Origin: Pezicula radicicola
Lineage: Eukaryota; Ascomycota; Leotiomycetes; Helotiales; Dermateaceae
Length of the DNA: 64,000 bases
Assembly: GCA_003008705.1 (NCBI GenBank)
Contig: PDUO01000040.1
Coordinates: 186,001 to 250,000 of the forward strand
Reading direction: 5' to 3'
Positions 12,043 through 21,794 of this stretch are shown here, piece by piece. Under the pieces are notes generated by a model. The model made no database searches. It had not been told where the DNA came from and worked only from the letters and a program-made list of their open reading frames with translations. How positions within the stretch are numbered: the stretch's first letter is position 1; each line of letters opens with the position of its first letter. Position numbers and translations under genes: made by a program.

Positions 12043-12869
12043 AAGGTCTTGGTATATAGTAGATAATCCCTAATGAATAATGACTTACTGACTTAGCCGG
12101 CTGGCACACCGTCATTTCGTAAAGCGATTTGCCCTGCTTGTGTAAGTTCTCGATGCCACGACTCGAGCGACTTGGCTGTAAGAACCAGGCAGGCAGCTCT
12201 GCAAGTGCAGTTTAGTGGCAGCGTCGTGAGTCAAGCTACCAAGCTACCAAAGAAAACGGCCATGAGCTACAGCCCTTGGCAATAAGCATCCGCAAACCAT
12301 ATCATTGCGCGGCTGGTCTAGTTGATACGCCCATCGGGACATTAATTCTCGCGGAAGGGCGGAAAGGAATAAACTAACAGTTGAAAGCAAGCCTGTCTTT
12401 GTCGTTATTGTCACAAGCGAGCCTCGGTTCATGATGTTTCTCCACAAATGCCTCGGTCATTGTACTATGATTGGTTCACATGCCCCTCAAAATGTCTGCC
12501 TGCTCAGATCTGGGGTTTGTCCATGTTGTTGTTTGTCCAGTAATACCTATGATATTTTCTAGGATCGTTTTTCGTAGTGCCAGCCTTGTGGGGGGTTTTG
12601 TTGGGATTTCCTGGCTGCAGGCTTTAGTTACTTTTCATATCTGTCAAGTCCGGCTGTGACTTGGACTTAAGATGCCTTCTATCTCTTTTCTTCTTCTTTT
12701 TCTCTCTCTGCAACTTGCTCTTCTTTTCCTTTCAAACTCAAGTCCCGGGTCTTGTCTCAACATCCCTTCCTTCCCATTTTTCTCCTTTTGCTTTTCTCTC
12801 CAAAATCTAGACAGGATTTTTCTTCGACTTGACTTAACACCACAAAATAGGCCAAGTTACACACTCAAA
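12043..12869. other. Intergenic, promoter of acyl-CoA synthetase gene
   Basis: No gene seen. From about 12675 to 12840 the plus strand is a long pyrimidine-rich tract (repeated CTT/TCTC/TTTC runs), a usual feature of promoters of well-expressed fungal genes, ending 30 bp before the start codon. Confidence 0.45.
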
Positions 12870-15618
12870 ATGGCTTCCCAACCCGTGCTTTTACAAGCAC
12901 GAATGTCAAAGCGTCCACCATTCTCCGTGGAGGTGCAAGGAGCTCCCCAAATTCCAGATGAGACAATCCCACGCCGCAATGCAGAAGAGCCCTCTAAACT
13001 GCTCTCACAACCTGAAGAAGGCATATCTACCGTCTTTGACATTGTGAAACGAGCATCCAAAAAGTTTGGAAATGGAAATGCTATAGGCTGGAGAAAATTG
13101 ATCAAGAAGCATATGGAGACAAAGAAAGTTAAGAAGGTTGTTGATGGGGAAGTTAGAGAAGTGGATAAGAGTTGGAGTTATTTTGAGATGGGTCCGTATC
13201 AGTATTTGACTTTTGTTGAGTATGAACGTTTGGCTTTGCAGGTTGGTTCTGGGTTCAGGAAGTTGGGGTTGGTGGCTGGGGATAGAGTGAGTGTTTATGC
13301 TGGGACGAGGTTTGTGTTTCCCCCTTCTTGAACATCTAAATTGAGGGTTTTCGGGGAGATTTTGAAATAGCTAATCAGGATGGAATTATAGTCCATATTG
13401 GTTAGCAATAGCCCACGGAGCCGTCTCCCAATCAATGCCCATAGTAACAGCATACGACACATTAGGCGAATCAGGACTCCGACATTCCCTCATAGCAACG
13501 AAAGCAAAAGCCATCTTCGTTGAGCCGCACCTTCTCAAGACTCTGAGTATTTCCCTTGAACATGCTAAAGAGATAAAATATGTAATTTATAATGATCTTC
13601 AAGAACAGGATGTTGATCTTGATGCGATTGAGAGATTCAAGGCAAAACATGCGGAGTGTACTGTTTTGGGTTTTGAGGAGTTGAGGAGGCTTGGTGAGGA
13701 GAATGAGGTTGAGGTTGTGACGCCTGATAAGGAGGATATTTGTTGTATTATGTATACTTCGGGTTCAACTGGTACACCAAAAGGTGTACCGTTAAAGCAC
13801 AGGAATGTCGTTGCAGCTGGTAAGCACTTTTTCTCTTTAAAACAGCTTAATCACATCACAATATTAACAAATAGCAAAAATAGTGGCCGGCGTAAACACA
13901 ATCCTTCACTCAACACTCGGTCCAAAAGACGCTCTCCTAACCTACCTCCCCCTAGCCCACATCTTCGAATTTGTAGTCGAACATGCGTTCCTCTACTGGG
14001 GTGCAACAATGGGATACGGAAGCATTCGAACCCTCTCCTCAACCTCAATGAAAAACAGCGTAGGAGATCTTCAAGAATTCAAACCAACACTCCTAGTAGG
14101 AGTCCCCGCAGTATGGGAAACCATAAAAAAGGGAATCGTTTCTCAAGTTGCGAAAACTGGTGGGGTTGTGGAAAAGTTATTTTGGGGTGCTCTTTATGCA
14201 AAGGGTTATTTGAATGGGTGGGGAAGTGGTGTTGGGACGGGGATTATTGATAGGATTGTTTTTGAGAGAGTTAAGGCTGCTACGGGGGGGAGATTGAGGT
14301 TGACTATGAATGGGGGGAGTGCGATTGCGAGAGGGACTCAGGAGTTTATTAGTTTGGTTGTTGCGCCTATGATTAGTGGGTATGGTATGACTGAGACTAC
14401 TGCGTATGTTTTCCCCTGCTCTTCAATATTTCCTCGCATCCTTCGAAATTCTGCTCGTCAGGATTAAGATGGCTAACAATACGTGTTTTATAGAATGGGT
14501 GCCCTCTGTAAGTCACCGCCCCAATCCCAGCCAACATCCACACTTCTCCTCCCCTTCAAGAAACCACAATCTCCCGCCAGGTACCCCGGCAAATCATGCT
14601 AACTAATAATCTAGGTTCCCCCCTATCCTGGACATCAACCTCCCACGGCGACATCCCTTCCTGCATAGAAATAAAGCTAGTCTCCTACGCCTCAGCCGGA
14701 TACCTAAGTAGCAACAAACCTCACCCGCAAGGAGAAATCTGGATTCGCGGCGAAAGTGTTTTCGAACACTACTTTGAGAATGAGAAGGAGACGAGTGAGG
14801 CTTTTGTATCTGGTGAAGATGGAGAACGTTGGTTCATGACGGGTGATATTGGAGAGTGGGATTCCAATGGTCATTTGAGGGTTATTGATCGAAAGAAGAA
14901 TTTGGTTAAGACGTTGAATGGGGAGTATATTGCTCTTGAGAAGGTATATTTTTTCCCTTTCCTTTTCTATCTTTTTACATTTTTCCATGTCCACTTTTTG
15001 TAGAGGGGGAATTCAGTCACGAAGTGGAATAAGTATTGTGCAATTCTTGGTACTTACTTACTAATAATCTTGGGATCAAAATAGTTAGAATCAATCTACC
15101 GCTCTGGAGAAACAGTATCAAATATCTGTATCTACGCCTCGATTACCGAGTCCAAACCTATCGCTATCATCTACCCTGCAGAACCTGCGCTTAAGAAATT
15201 AGCTGGTGAGATTGGGGTGGAGGGTCATGGGTTGGAGGATTTGGTTCATAATTCTAAAATCAGAAAGGAGGTTTTGAAAAGGTGAGATTTTTCCTAAAAC
15301 TATCTATCTTCAGTTAAGATTTTGTATTTTTTTGGGGATTGGACTAGATAACTGACTTTGGGTGGTTTTTTTTTGGGAATAGGTTACAAATCATTGGACA
15401 AAAGGCAAATCTAGCGAGTATGGAAATCATTGAGGGTGTTGTATTGGCTGATGAGGAGTGGACACCACAAAATGTAAGTTCCTTTTCAACTCTATGATCT
15501 ACATTCTTGTTAACAAGAGGATTTGTAGGGACTTGTAACAGCTGTTGGGAAATTGAATAGGAAGGGTCTTTCTGAGAAATATAAGAAGGATATTGAGGTC
15601 GCCTATAAGAAGGAGTAG
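12870..15618 (+). CDS. Long-chain fatty acid--CoA ligase (acyl-CoA synthetase, FAA1/FAA4 type)
   Basis: Eight exons: 12870..13309, 13392..13819, 13884..14403, 14494..14507, 14615..14943, 15085..15281, 15383..15473, 15529..15618; 702 residues, the usual family size. It activates long-chain fatty acids to acyl-CoA with ATP. Visible motifs: P-loop YTSGSTGTPKG (about 13750-13784), HxxP-type LPLAHIFE, GYGMTETTA (about 14377-14403), TGDIGE and DRKKNLVKTLNGEYIALEK (FACS signature, about 14890-14943). Exon 4 is only 14 nt; joining it gives the expected ...TETTA-MGALC-SPLSW... Intron 2 has two in-frame acceptors 9 nt apart (after 13874 and 13883); the later one restores the usual VVAAVAGVN. Start ATG 12870 follows AAA; an upstream in-frame extension is a pyrimidine-tract artefact. 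No signal peptide; lipid droplet, ER or peroxisome association is typical but not readable here. Confidence 0.95.
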
Positions 15619-16851
15619 GGAAATGTTGAGTCCGGAGGTTTTGTTTTGAGGGGGAGGTTGGGTCTTGTTGAATTGGTAGCGATTTTTGTGTTGTTGGGAG
15701 TTGTAATTAGAGAATTTTTAATAAAATGCAATAGTATTCGCAGATATTATACTACGGTAGTGGATGTGAAGATGGGGGTTGAGCTACTTTAGAGAAATGA
15801 AACATATTTATGTTAATAAAGGTATATGCCTAGTAACTACTATTAGAGATTGGTACAAGTAACCTTATATAAGGAAATACGCAAAACAAAAGGAGAGTTT
15901 TTGTTACTCAAAAAACTCTTGTCATTTCACAGTTGTACAAACTTTTCTTTCTCAACTATATAGTCTATATCCTAGTCAAAATTACCTCTAGGCAGAGGAG
16001 AAGCGAATATCAAGTATTTTTGGCCTATCTGTAAAATACCCGAAGAGCATTTTTGGACCTTGTTTTATGTTTGATAGTGTCCTTGGTTTTTTGCACTTAT
16101 TCGATAAAATCCTCATATACCTAGAAGTTTTTATTTTAGCACTAACATGTTATATTAAGATGTAAACTAGGTAATTCTTGTTCTAATTCTCTTGAGTAGG
16201 CTTTGGGATGAATTTTCTTTATATAAATTGAAGAGAGATTCTTTGCTATAGAGAATCTGTTGCTTGTAGCACGAGTTTAGAGTCTGGGTGAAAAAAGCAT
16301 CTCTAGGAAAGTTAGCTGGTGGTTGTCCTATACAATTCTCTATACAAAGTAGAACGCCAGGAACCTCTCTTATAAACATGTCTTGGCAATTGCAGTGCCC
16401 AAGACCGACAGTCTAAGGCAATTCAATTCAGGGCGACGCTTAAAATAATTGAGTTACAATTGAAGATATACCTGTATCGTAACTTCCGATATAAAAACAT
16501 TGCACCACTAAGACAGCCGTGCTTAGACTCCTCCCTATACAAATTTGTATAGGTCGCTAATACGCGAGCACGCGAGATACTAAATTAGGGAAGGCTTAAT
16601 GTCCCGTAAAATCTATCCCCTGGATAGGGTGTACTATAATAATATAAACTCTCGAGGGGCGTAGGAGGGTCAAGTCAATTGTTGTTAATAGTATCGAACT
16701 TGATTTGATAATATCTAACTCCTAAACCACTCCTTTTCGAAAAGCTTCATCGCGCCTGTGCCGTCTACTAGAAGAGACACCCATTAGAGGATATTACATT
16801 GGTACACAAGGAGGAACACTAGTCACTTTGCCGCTCACCCACCATCTTTAC
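15619..16851. other. AT-rich intergenic region
   Basis: No gene seen in 1.2 kb. A perfect 20-bp palindrome (CCTATACAAA followed by its complement) is at 16534-16553, and the half-site TATACAA recurs near 16330. Composition drops in GC from about 15780 onward. Confidence 0.4.
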
Positions 16852-17526
16852 TTAAGATTTGCGACCAGTCACGTACTCGCTCTGCCGTATATAAGCCCCC
16901 CAGTTCATCAAATCATGCTGTACCTCAGCTCCGGTACCCTTCTCCTTAAAAAACGTCGCCATCTGCCTCAAGTCCTTCATCAAGGCTACTAGAATCCACG
17001 CGAGGAACTTGTTAACAGTCGGCAACTTCTTGCCCCTAGTCTCCTTCCCGAAAATACGATTGGCCTCTTCCAATGACAGATTGTCTCCAGCGAGATTAAT
17101 CTCAGCATTGCAGTAGCCTCCCGGTGCCACCATTGCTTTTGCAGCCGTAACGCCGATGTCCCTGGTCGAGACGAGCGTCATCTTGTTGCCGTCCACGCAG
17201 TTGCGCCATACGCCCGCATACACCTGACCGATGAAGCCGGGAACGAAGTTCTCTAGGAAGGCAGCCGGGCAGATGATGGTGTATGTGATATTGTTTTGAT
17301 TGCGTAAGAACGCTTCAATTTCGTGCTTCGTGTCCCAGATATCGACGCCAGACAACACATTACCACCAGGGCCGCGGTCGATGCTACTCATGACGATATG
17401 CTTAGTGCCTGCGCGCACAGCAGCGTAGATGGTGCTGTTGCTGCTTGATACATCTTGATAAAGGGCGCTGAGGACGGCACTGCCCTGATTACCTGTTGCG
17501 CCGAAAACTACTAGCTTCTTTGACAT
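16852..17526 (-). pseudogene. NmrA-like NAD(P)-binding protein, internally deleted
   Basis: Open frame of 224 residues, starting ATG at 17526. Residues 5-15 form the Rossmann P-loop (VVFGATGNQG, NmrA variant GxxGxxG), then one helix and a second strand (STIYAAVR, about residues 32-39). The next residues AGTKHIVMSSID belong to the fifth strand region of the fold. NmrA-like proteins of about 300 residues have some 65-75 residues here (strands 3-4, including the dinucleotide-specificity loop), so an in-frame deletion of about 200 bp has removed part of the cofactor site. The C-terminal half (CPAAFLENF, TRDIGVTAAKAM) is normal. No intron signal explains the gap. The frame is open, so it may still be translated; known NmrA proteins are redox sensors that restrain GATA regulators. 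Divergent neighbour is a zinc-finger regulator at 18232. Called pseudogene because of the lost core; a functional short form is possible. Confidence 0.7.
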
Positions 17527-17631
17527 TGTAGGTAATGTTTTCTGTTGTTGATAAGAATGGAGTGTGAGCTGTCAAGCTGGAGAAGTCAGTACAAAGTATA
17601 AATACGTATTATACAAAACTTGTTCCCCCGT

Positions 17632-17780
17632 GGATTCCTGCATCCCACCGGCTAGCCATAACACTTGATCTCACGGCTACATATTTGCACCAAGGGCGAT
17701 ATTACCCCGTAACTGCGCCGTGCTATAATCTGCTTTCTTTATTTATAAGTTACAATATAATGCGGATGAGGTTTAAATAG
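17632..17780 (+). repeat. Direct repeat copy A in divergent promoter
   Basis: First copy of the duplicated element; begins GGATTC, holds the palindrome GGCTAGCC and ends near TTTAAATAG. Shared blocks are in the same order as in copy B with small indels and substitutions. Confidence 0.7.
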
Positions 17781-17833
17781 GAAGTATAAAAAGGGTTAAA
17801 AGGCATAGCTCGGTTTCTCTTATGACCTCCGAC

Positions 17834-17980
17834 GGATTCATACATCCATCCCAGCCCACCGGCTAGCCATCCCACTTGCTCCCGCGGCTAAATATACACA
17901 CCGTAGCCGATATAACTATAGTAAGGTTACGCAACTACGCCGTGCTGTACTTTATAGCAGTCAATCTATAATTTAAATAA
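17834..17980 (+). repeat. Direct repeat copy B in divergent promoter
   Basis: Second copy; begins GGATTC and ends near TTTAAATAA. About 200 bp downstream of copy A, nearer to the zinc-finger regulator gene. Confidence 0.7.
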
Positions 17981-18231
17981 GCCCTTTACTAAGCAGAATT
18001 TGCTTACGTTAATTACCAAGCTAAGGGAAGGATATCGGGGTTTGACAAACTCCGTAAGATAGAATTATCGCTAACGAGACACTATAAATATAGGTAGGCC
18101 TGCCCCCTCGCTTGAATGTTTACTACAGTAACTTTCGTACAATAGTTCGAAATTCTTCTCCATGGAACCATACGATAACGCCTTGCCGTTTTCCGCACTA
18201 CTTGTGTACGACCGCTCGCCAATAACATTTC

Positions 18232-18831
18232 ATGAAGAGGCTGATGGAGTCGCAAAACAGGAGCAAGCCGACAACACCGCTAGGCACTCCACCATTTCGG
18301 TGTACTCACTCGCCCTGCGAGAAGACATTTTTGCGACGTGAGCATCTCACTCGGCATAAAAAGGGTCATAGTTCAGACAAGCCTCACAAGTGTCATCTCT
18401 GTCCTAAAGAATTTGCCAGGAGGTGATGCGAATTTTAATCAAATACCCATAGAGCTGGTGCTGACAGATGCAGTGACATTCTCAAGCGACATATAGCATT
18501 GCACACCAATCCTGGCGTATCGAAACGTACTCTGATAGCTTGTAACAACTGTAGACGCCGCAAACTGAAATGCAATGCCAATACGCCATGTGCAACATGT
18601 GTCTCGCGCGAGCTGGAGTGCGAACGAGAGGAGATTTCGCCTCAGAGCCAGTTACCTAGCACAGATGTATCGACATCCTCTTCAGATGCCAGTATAATTG
18701 ATTGCTCGATTTCAATGATGGACCTGAACATCGAAAAATTTGGCGAGGGGGGCTGGTGTCCTGGGAGGTCGGTTCAGAAGTTAACGTTTGGCAGACATTC
18801 ACAGCATAATAATGGATCACACAGCTTTTGA
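18232..18831 (+). CDS. Chimeric C2H2 / Zn2Cys6 transcription factor, short form without regulatory domain
   Basis: Two exons read as 18232..18422 and 18474..18831 (182 residues). The first zinc finger is C-x4-C-x12-H-x3-H (CTHSPCEKTF...HLTRHKKGH), the second begins CHLCPKEFAR and is completed by exon 2 (SDILKRHIALH). A fungal binuclear cluster follows with exact spacing C-x2-C-x6-C-x5-C-x2-C-x6-C (CNNCRRRKLKC...). This triple DNA-binding layout is known for a fungal regulator subfamily that normally continues for 500 or more residues into a fungal-specific regulatory domain. Here the frame ends about 70 residues after the cluster. Acceptor at 18473 is preferred (branch CTGAC 8 nt upstream); acceptor 18467 would add two residues. 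A possible alternative 3' exon in frame 2 (about 18805-18908, starting MDHTAFDF-like) would change the tail but still not supply the regulatory domain. Truncated gene or dedicated short regulator. Confidence 0.75.
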
Positions 18832-19860
18832 TTTCAATGACCAAATAAATAAATCTGACAAACTTGCCAGTATAGTTAGCGATGCCTCAGCATTTCACCT
18901 TCAATTCTGACCTACAGACTCAAGCCTGAACTCAACGACTCTCATACATTACAGCTTTTGCCTTCGTATTTCACCTTCGCAGGACAAGAAGCGATTTTAG
19001 TTAAGGAAAAAGGATAATTTGGAAGACTAGGAGATTTGTTGCCAACCACGATACTGTTGTCATTTTGTGGTCACATAAATCCTTCTACTTCGACAATGTA
19101 ACCTACAACCCAGTTGCATTCGCTTCCTGATATGGGATTTGTCACAATCTCACCTCTCTGCATTGCACCTATAGAGCACTTTGGACCTCTCCCTACTTGT
19201 TAGGACACAGATACACAGATAGAACAATGAATGTACTTCAATTGGTTCTATTGTGGGTTCTATCGTCTCTGAAGAAGAAGAGGAAGAAGAGAGAGAAAGA
19301 GCAAGAAGAGAAGCTCTAGTAGTAGCAGGCTAGTACTAGTGTACACGTGACCCAACACTACTTCCCATCACAGTTCTGTATTATTGCCAACTTCTCGTTT
19401 TAACAAGATTATAAGTTTTCCTTAAAGCCATTCAGTAGTATGCATTTGATAACTATTACTATTTAAAGGATTTAAAAACATATCAATTTTAAAACTTCGT
19501 CCAATCCGCTAGAAGCCAAGCGCTAAAGAAAACACCGATGAGCCCAGATCTTCAAGAGTAGATCAATTCTACGGCACCGTCTTTTCGTTTCTAGCTCAAA
19601 AAGAATGGCTCGTTTTGTCTGTCTCAAGCAAGGGATGAGAAGAGTTTCAATGGAATCGATGGAAAGGATTTCATCCTATAGCTAAGTGGGAAAACAGGGT
19701 TCTCAAAAAACCAAACCTATAATTAAGGAGTTAGGACCTCCAGGCAAGCCAATAAGAAGTAAGTCGAGCATGAAATCTAATATACAAATATCTCGACAGG
19801 AGCCTTGTCCTTTTCCGTCTTTAGACCTGAGGTCTAAGTGAGCAAACCTGACCTAAGCCG
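18832..19860. other. Intergenic region
   Basis: No gene seen. A purine-rich GAA/GAG microsatellite-like stretch lies at about 19270-19316. Downstream DNA to 19860 has stops in all frames. Confidence 0.4.
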
Positions 19861-20391
19861 AGCAAGAGTAGGGCTCGCAAATGAACATATTCATCTTCAT
19901 TTGGCCCTTTTGAATTCAATTCATCTTCATTTGTATGTGACCTAATTCAATTCATTAATTTAATAAAAATTCATGAATTTTCAACGAACTTTTACACGTG
20001 ATACCGGAAGTAGTTAGTCCACTCCGGACTAGGGTTTTATTATATTTAAGAAGAGGGGGAGGGAGGGGGGTTGTAGAATAAGTGTTAACTTTATCGGAAG
20101 TACTAAGCTAACTTAGCTTATTATAATATAATCTTTTTCTTAAAATAAAATTTTAGGAAGTTTAGAAGTAATTAATATACTTAAAAGTATTATAATAGGG
20201 TAGCTTAATATTTATATATTTTTAGTAGTAAGGGTATATTATATTATAAATGAATAAATGAAAATTCATTCTATTCATTGAAAATTAGAGGTCGAATTCA
20301 TTTTCATTTAAAGCTCTATTTTTCAATTCATTTGGGCAAATGAAGATGAATTTTCATTAATTCATTTTCATTTGCGAGCCCTAAGCAAGAG
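19861..20391. repeat. 8-bp target-site duplication flanking hAT-like element
   Basis: AGCAAGAG is present at 19861-19868 and again at 20384-20391, directly abutting the two terminal inverted repeats. An 8-bp duplication is the hallmark of hAT-superfamily insertion. Confidence 0.85.
19869..20383. mobile_element. Non-autonomous hAT-like element (MITE), 515 bp
   Basis: Both ends carry the perfect 16-bp terminal inverted repeat TAGGGCTCGCAAATGA (19869-19884 and the complement at 20368-20383). TA(G)GGG-type termini and the 8-bp target duplication fit the hAT superfamily. Subterminal DNA holds many copies of TTCATTTTCATTTG / TTCATCTTCATTTG in both orientations, the kind of clustered sites hAT transposases bind. 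The core is very AT-rich with a G-rich tract (about 20052-20070) and has no open frame, so it needs a transposase from elsewhere. Perfect terminal repeats and target duplication suggest a fairly recent insertion. Confidence 0.85.
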
Positions 20392-20812
20392 AGACCAAAG
20401 CGGTGGGCTGTTTCAACTACTGTCACCAGCAACAGTTAGAAAGTATTAAGTATCGATAAGCTAGATAGAAAGCTAGATAGCTAATATATAATAAACTGAC
20501 TAATATGTTGCTAAACAAGTTACATATTGATTCTTGTATGGCACGTGACCGCATATTCGGCTACATTCACTAGGGGCCCGTCCGGTCCTTTCAAGTTGTA
20601 TTTAAAACCGCAGAGCTTCTGAAGACTTCTCCACAAAACAAACAATTTCATCACCACATATACTTTCGCATGAAGTGGCTCTGAATAGTCTCATATTTCC
20701 AGTCTAGTCTTCCCTCGATACGCCATACCCTGGAACACCTGGAGATATCAGGGAAAACAATATCTACTCTGCCGACGGCTTTCAGGCACAAGAATTTGAT
20801 ATCAGGTTCAAA
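20392..20812. promoter_or_regulatory. Promoter region of Gfd2-like gene
   Basis: No gene seen. A GCACGTGACC box (E-box CACGTG) is at about 20540-20550 and a TATTTAAA-type sequence near 20600, about 210 bp before the start codon. These are common fungal promoter elements; assignment is by position only. Confidence 0.4.
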
Positions 20813-21794
20813 ATGGGGAAATCAAAACGTAGCTCACTGAAATATACCCCGACATCTCGACTCTATTGGCACACCGGCAAAGACTCTATAAATCAACTTC
20901 ATTCCTTGCTAGATATGGATGTTGTTTTCATGGCTATCGATATTGAAGGGATTTCGACTTGTGGAAAGTCAAGAATTAACCAGTTTGGGCTTTCCACCCT
21001 GGATACTCGTCATCTGCCGTTGGAGAGAAATGATATTGTTTCATCGCGACACATCTACACTCGGCCCCGAGACCTTCGCAAATCTAAAAGATTTCTCTTC
21101 GGAGATGCAGAGCACGCTTGGCATCGAGATATAATCAATCTTATTAGAAGCCTATTCTATATCGATGATCTTCACGAGCCTGTAAGTTTGAAGTCACCAT
21201 TCAAGAATCTTCTAATCTTACTCTAAGCAGGCGGCCTCAAGCGTACCTCAACATAGCCACCTGGAAAGGACTTCTTCGAACGATCACAGTGTAGATCCAA
21301 ATGCTGCTCAGACAAGCAAATGCCACCGAAATATAGTACTACTTGGCCACGGTATCAATAGTGACGTTGCCGTGCTAGGTGAACTTCATCTGAATGTGCA
21401 AGAGACCGAACCAATAATCGCCGTGATAGACACAGCGATCATCGGAGAGGCAGTATTTGGGAAACCCCTAAAGTTAGAGAAGTTACTAGAGTGCCTTGGT
21501 TGTCCTTACAGCGAGTTGCATGTTGCTGGCAATGATGCAACGTTTGCTATGAAAGCTTTACTCTTGCTTGCACTCAAGTCTCAATGGACTAATTCACAAA
21601 TTAGGCTAGCAAAGTTCCGACAGATTGCTTCCGCGCTAATTGCAGAGAATTTAAATAAAAGACACGAGCAAGAATTTGCTTTTCAACGCGACCTGCGCAC
21701 AACAAACCGGCCGTGTCAAGTGGGTGACTGGGCTGACGAGCTGGAGAACATTTTCCCTTGGGATTCAGTCAGTCAAACTGAAAATTATGGCTAA
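20813..21794 (+). CDS. Gfd2/YDR514C-like DEDDh nuclease-domain protein
   Basis: Two exons, 20813..21181 and 21231..21794 (310 residues); 49-bp intron with GTAAGT and CTAAGCAG. The fold is the RNase H-like DEDDh exonuclease domain of the Gfd2/YDR514C family. All catalytic positions can be found: D43 and E45 in FMAIDIEGIS, D168 in LLGHGINSD, and the H-x4-D pair H220/D225 in ELHVAGNDATF. Yeast Gfd2 is linked genetically to the mRNA-export helicase Dbp5; other fungal relatives are uncharacterised. The first exon encodes only about 35 residues before the first strand, so this is the bare domain form. Downstream tail is helical and charged. Lies 430 bp beyond the hAT-like element. Start ATG 20813 (context AAAATGG) is first in frame. 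Confidence 0.8.

Larger units (their letters stand above)
17527..18231. promoter_or_regulatory. Bidirectional intergenic region with duplicated element
   Basis: 705 bp between the divergent NmrA-like and zinc-finger genes. It contains two diverged direct copies of a roughly 145-bp element (17632-17780 and 17834-17980). Both carry the identical 15-mer CCACCGGCTAGCCAT (17645-17659 and 17856-17870), whose centre GGCTAGCC is a perfect palindrome, then CACTTG, a CGGCTA(C/A)AT block and AACT(G/A)CGCCGTGCT. Confidence 0.65.

Noticed and set aside
12672..12869. N-terminal extension of the acyl-CoA synthetase
   Set aside because: The Leu/Phe/Ser-rich translation comes from a pyrimidine promoter tract; ATG 12870 matches the family start.
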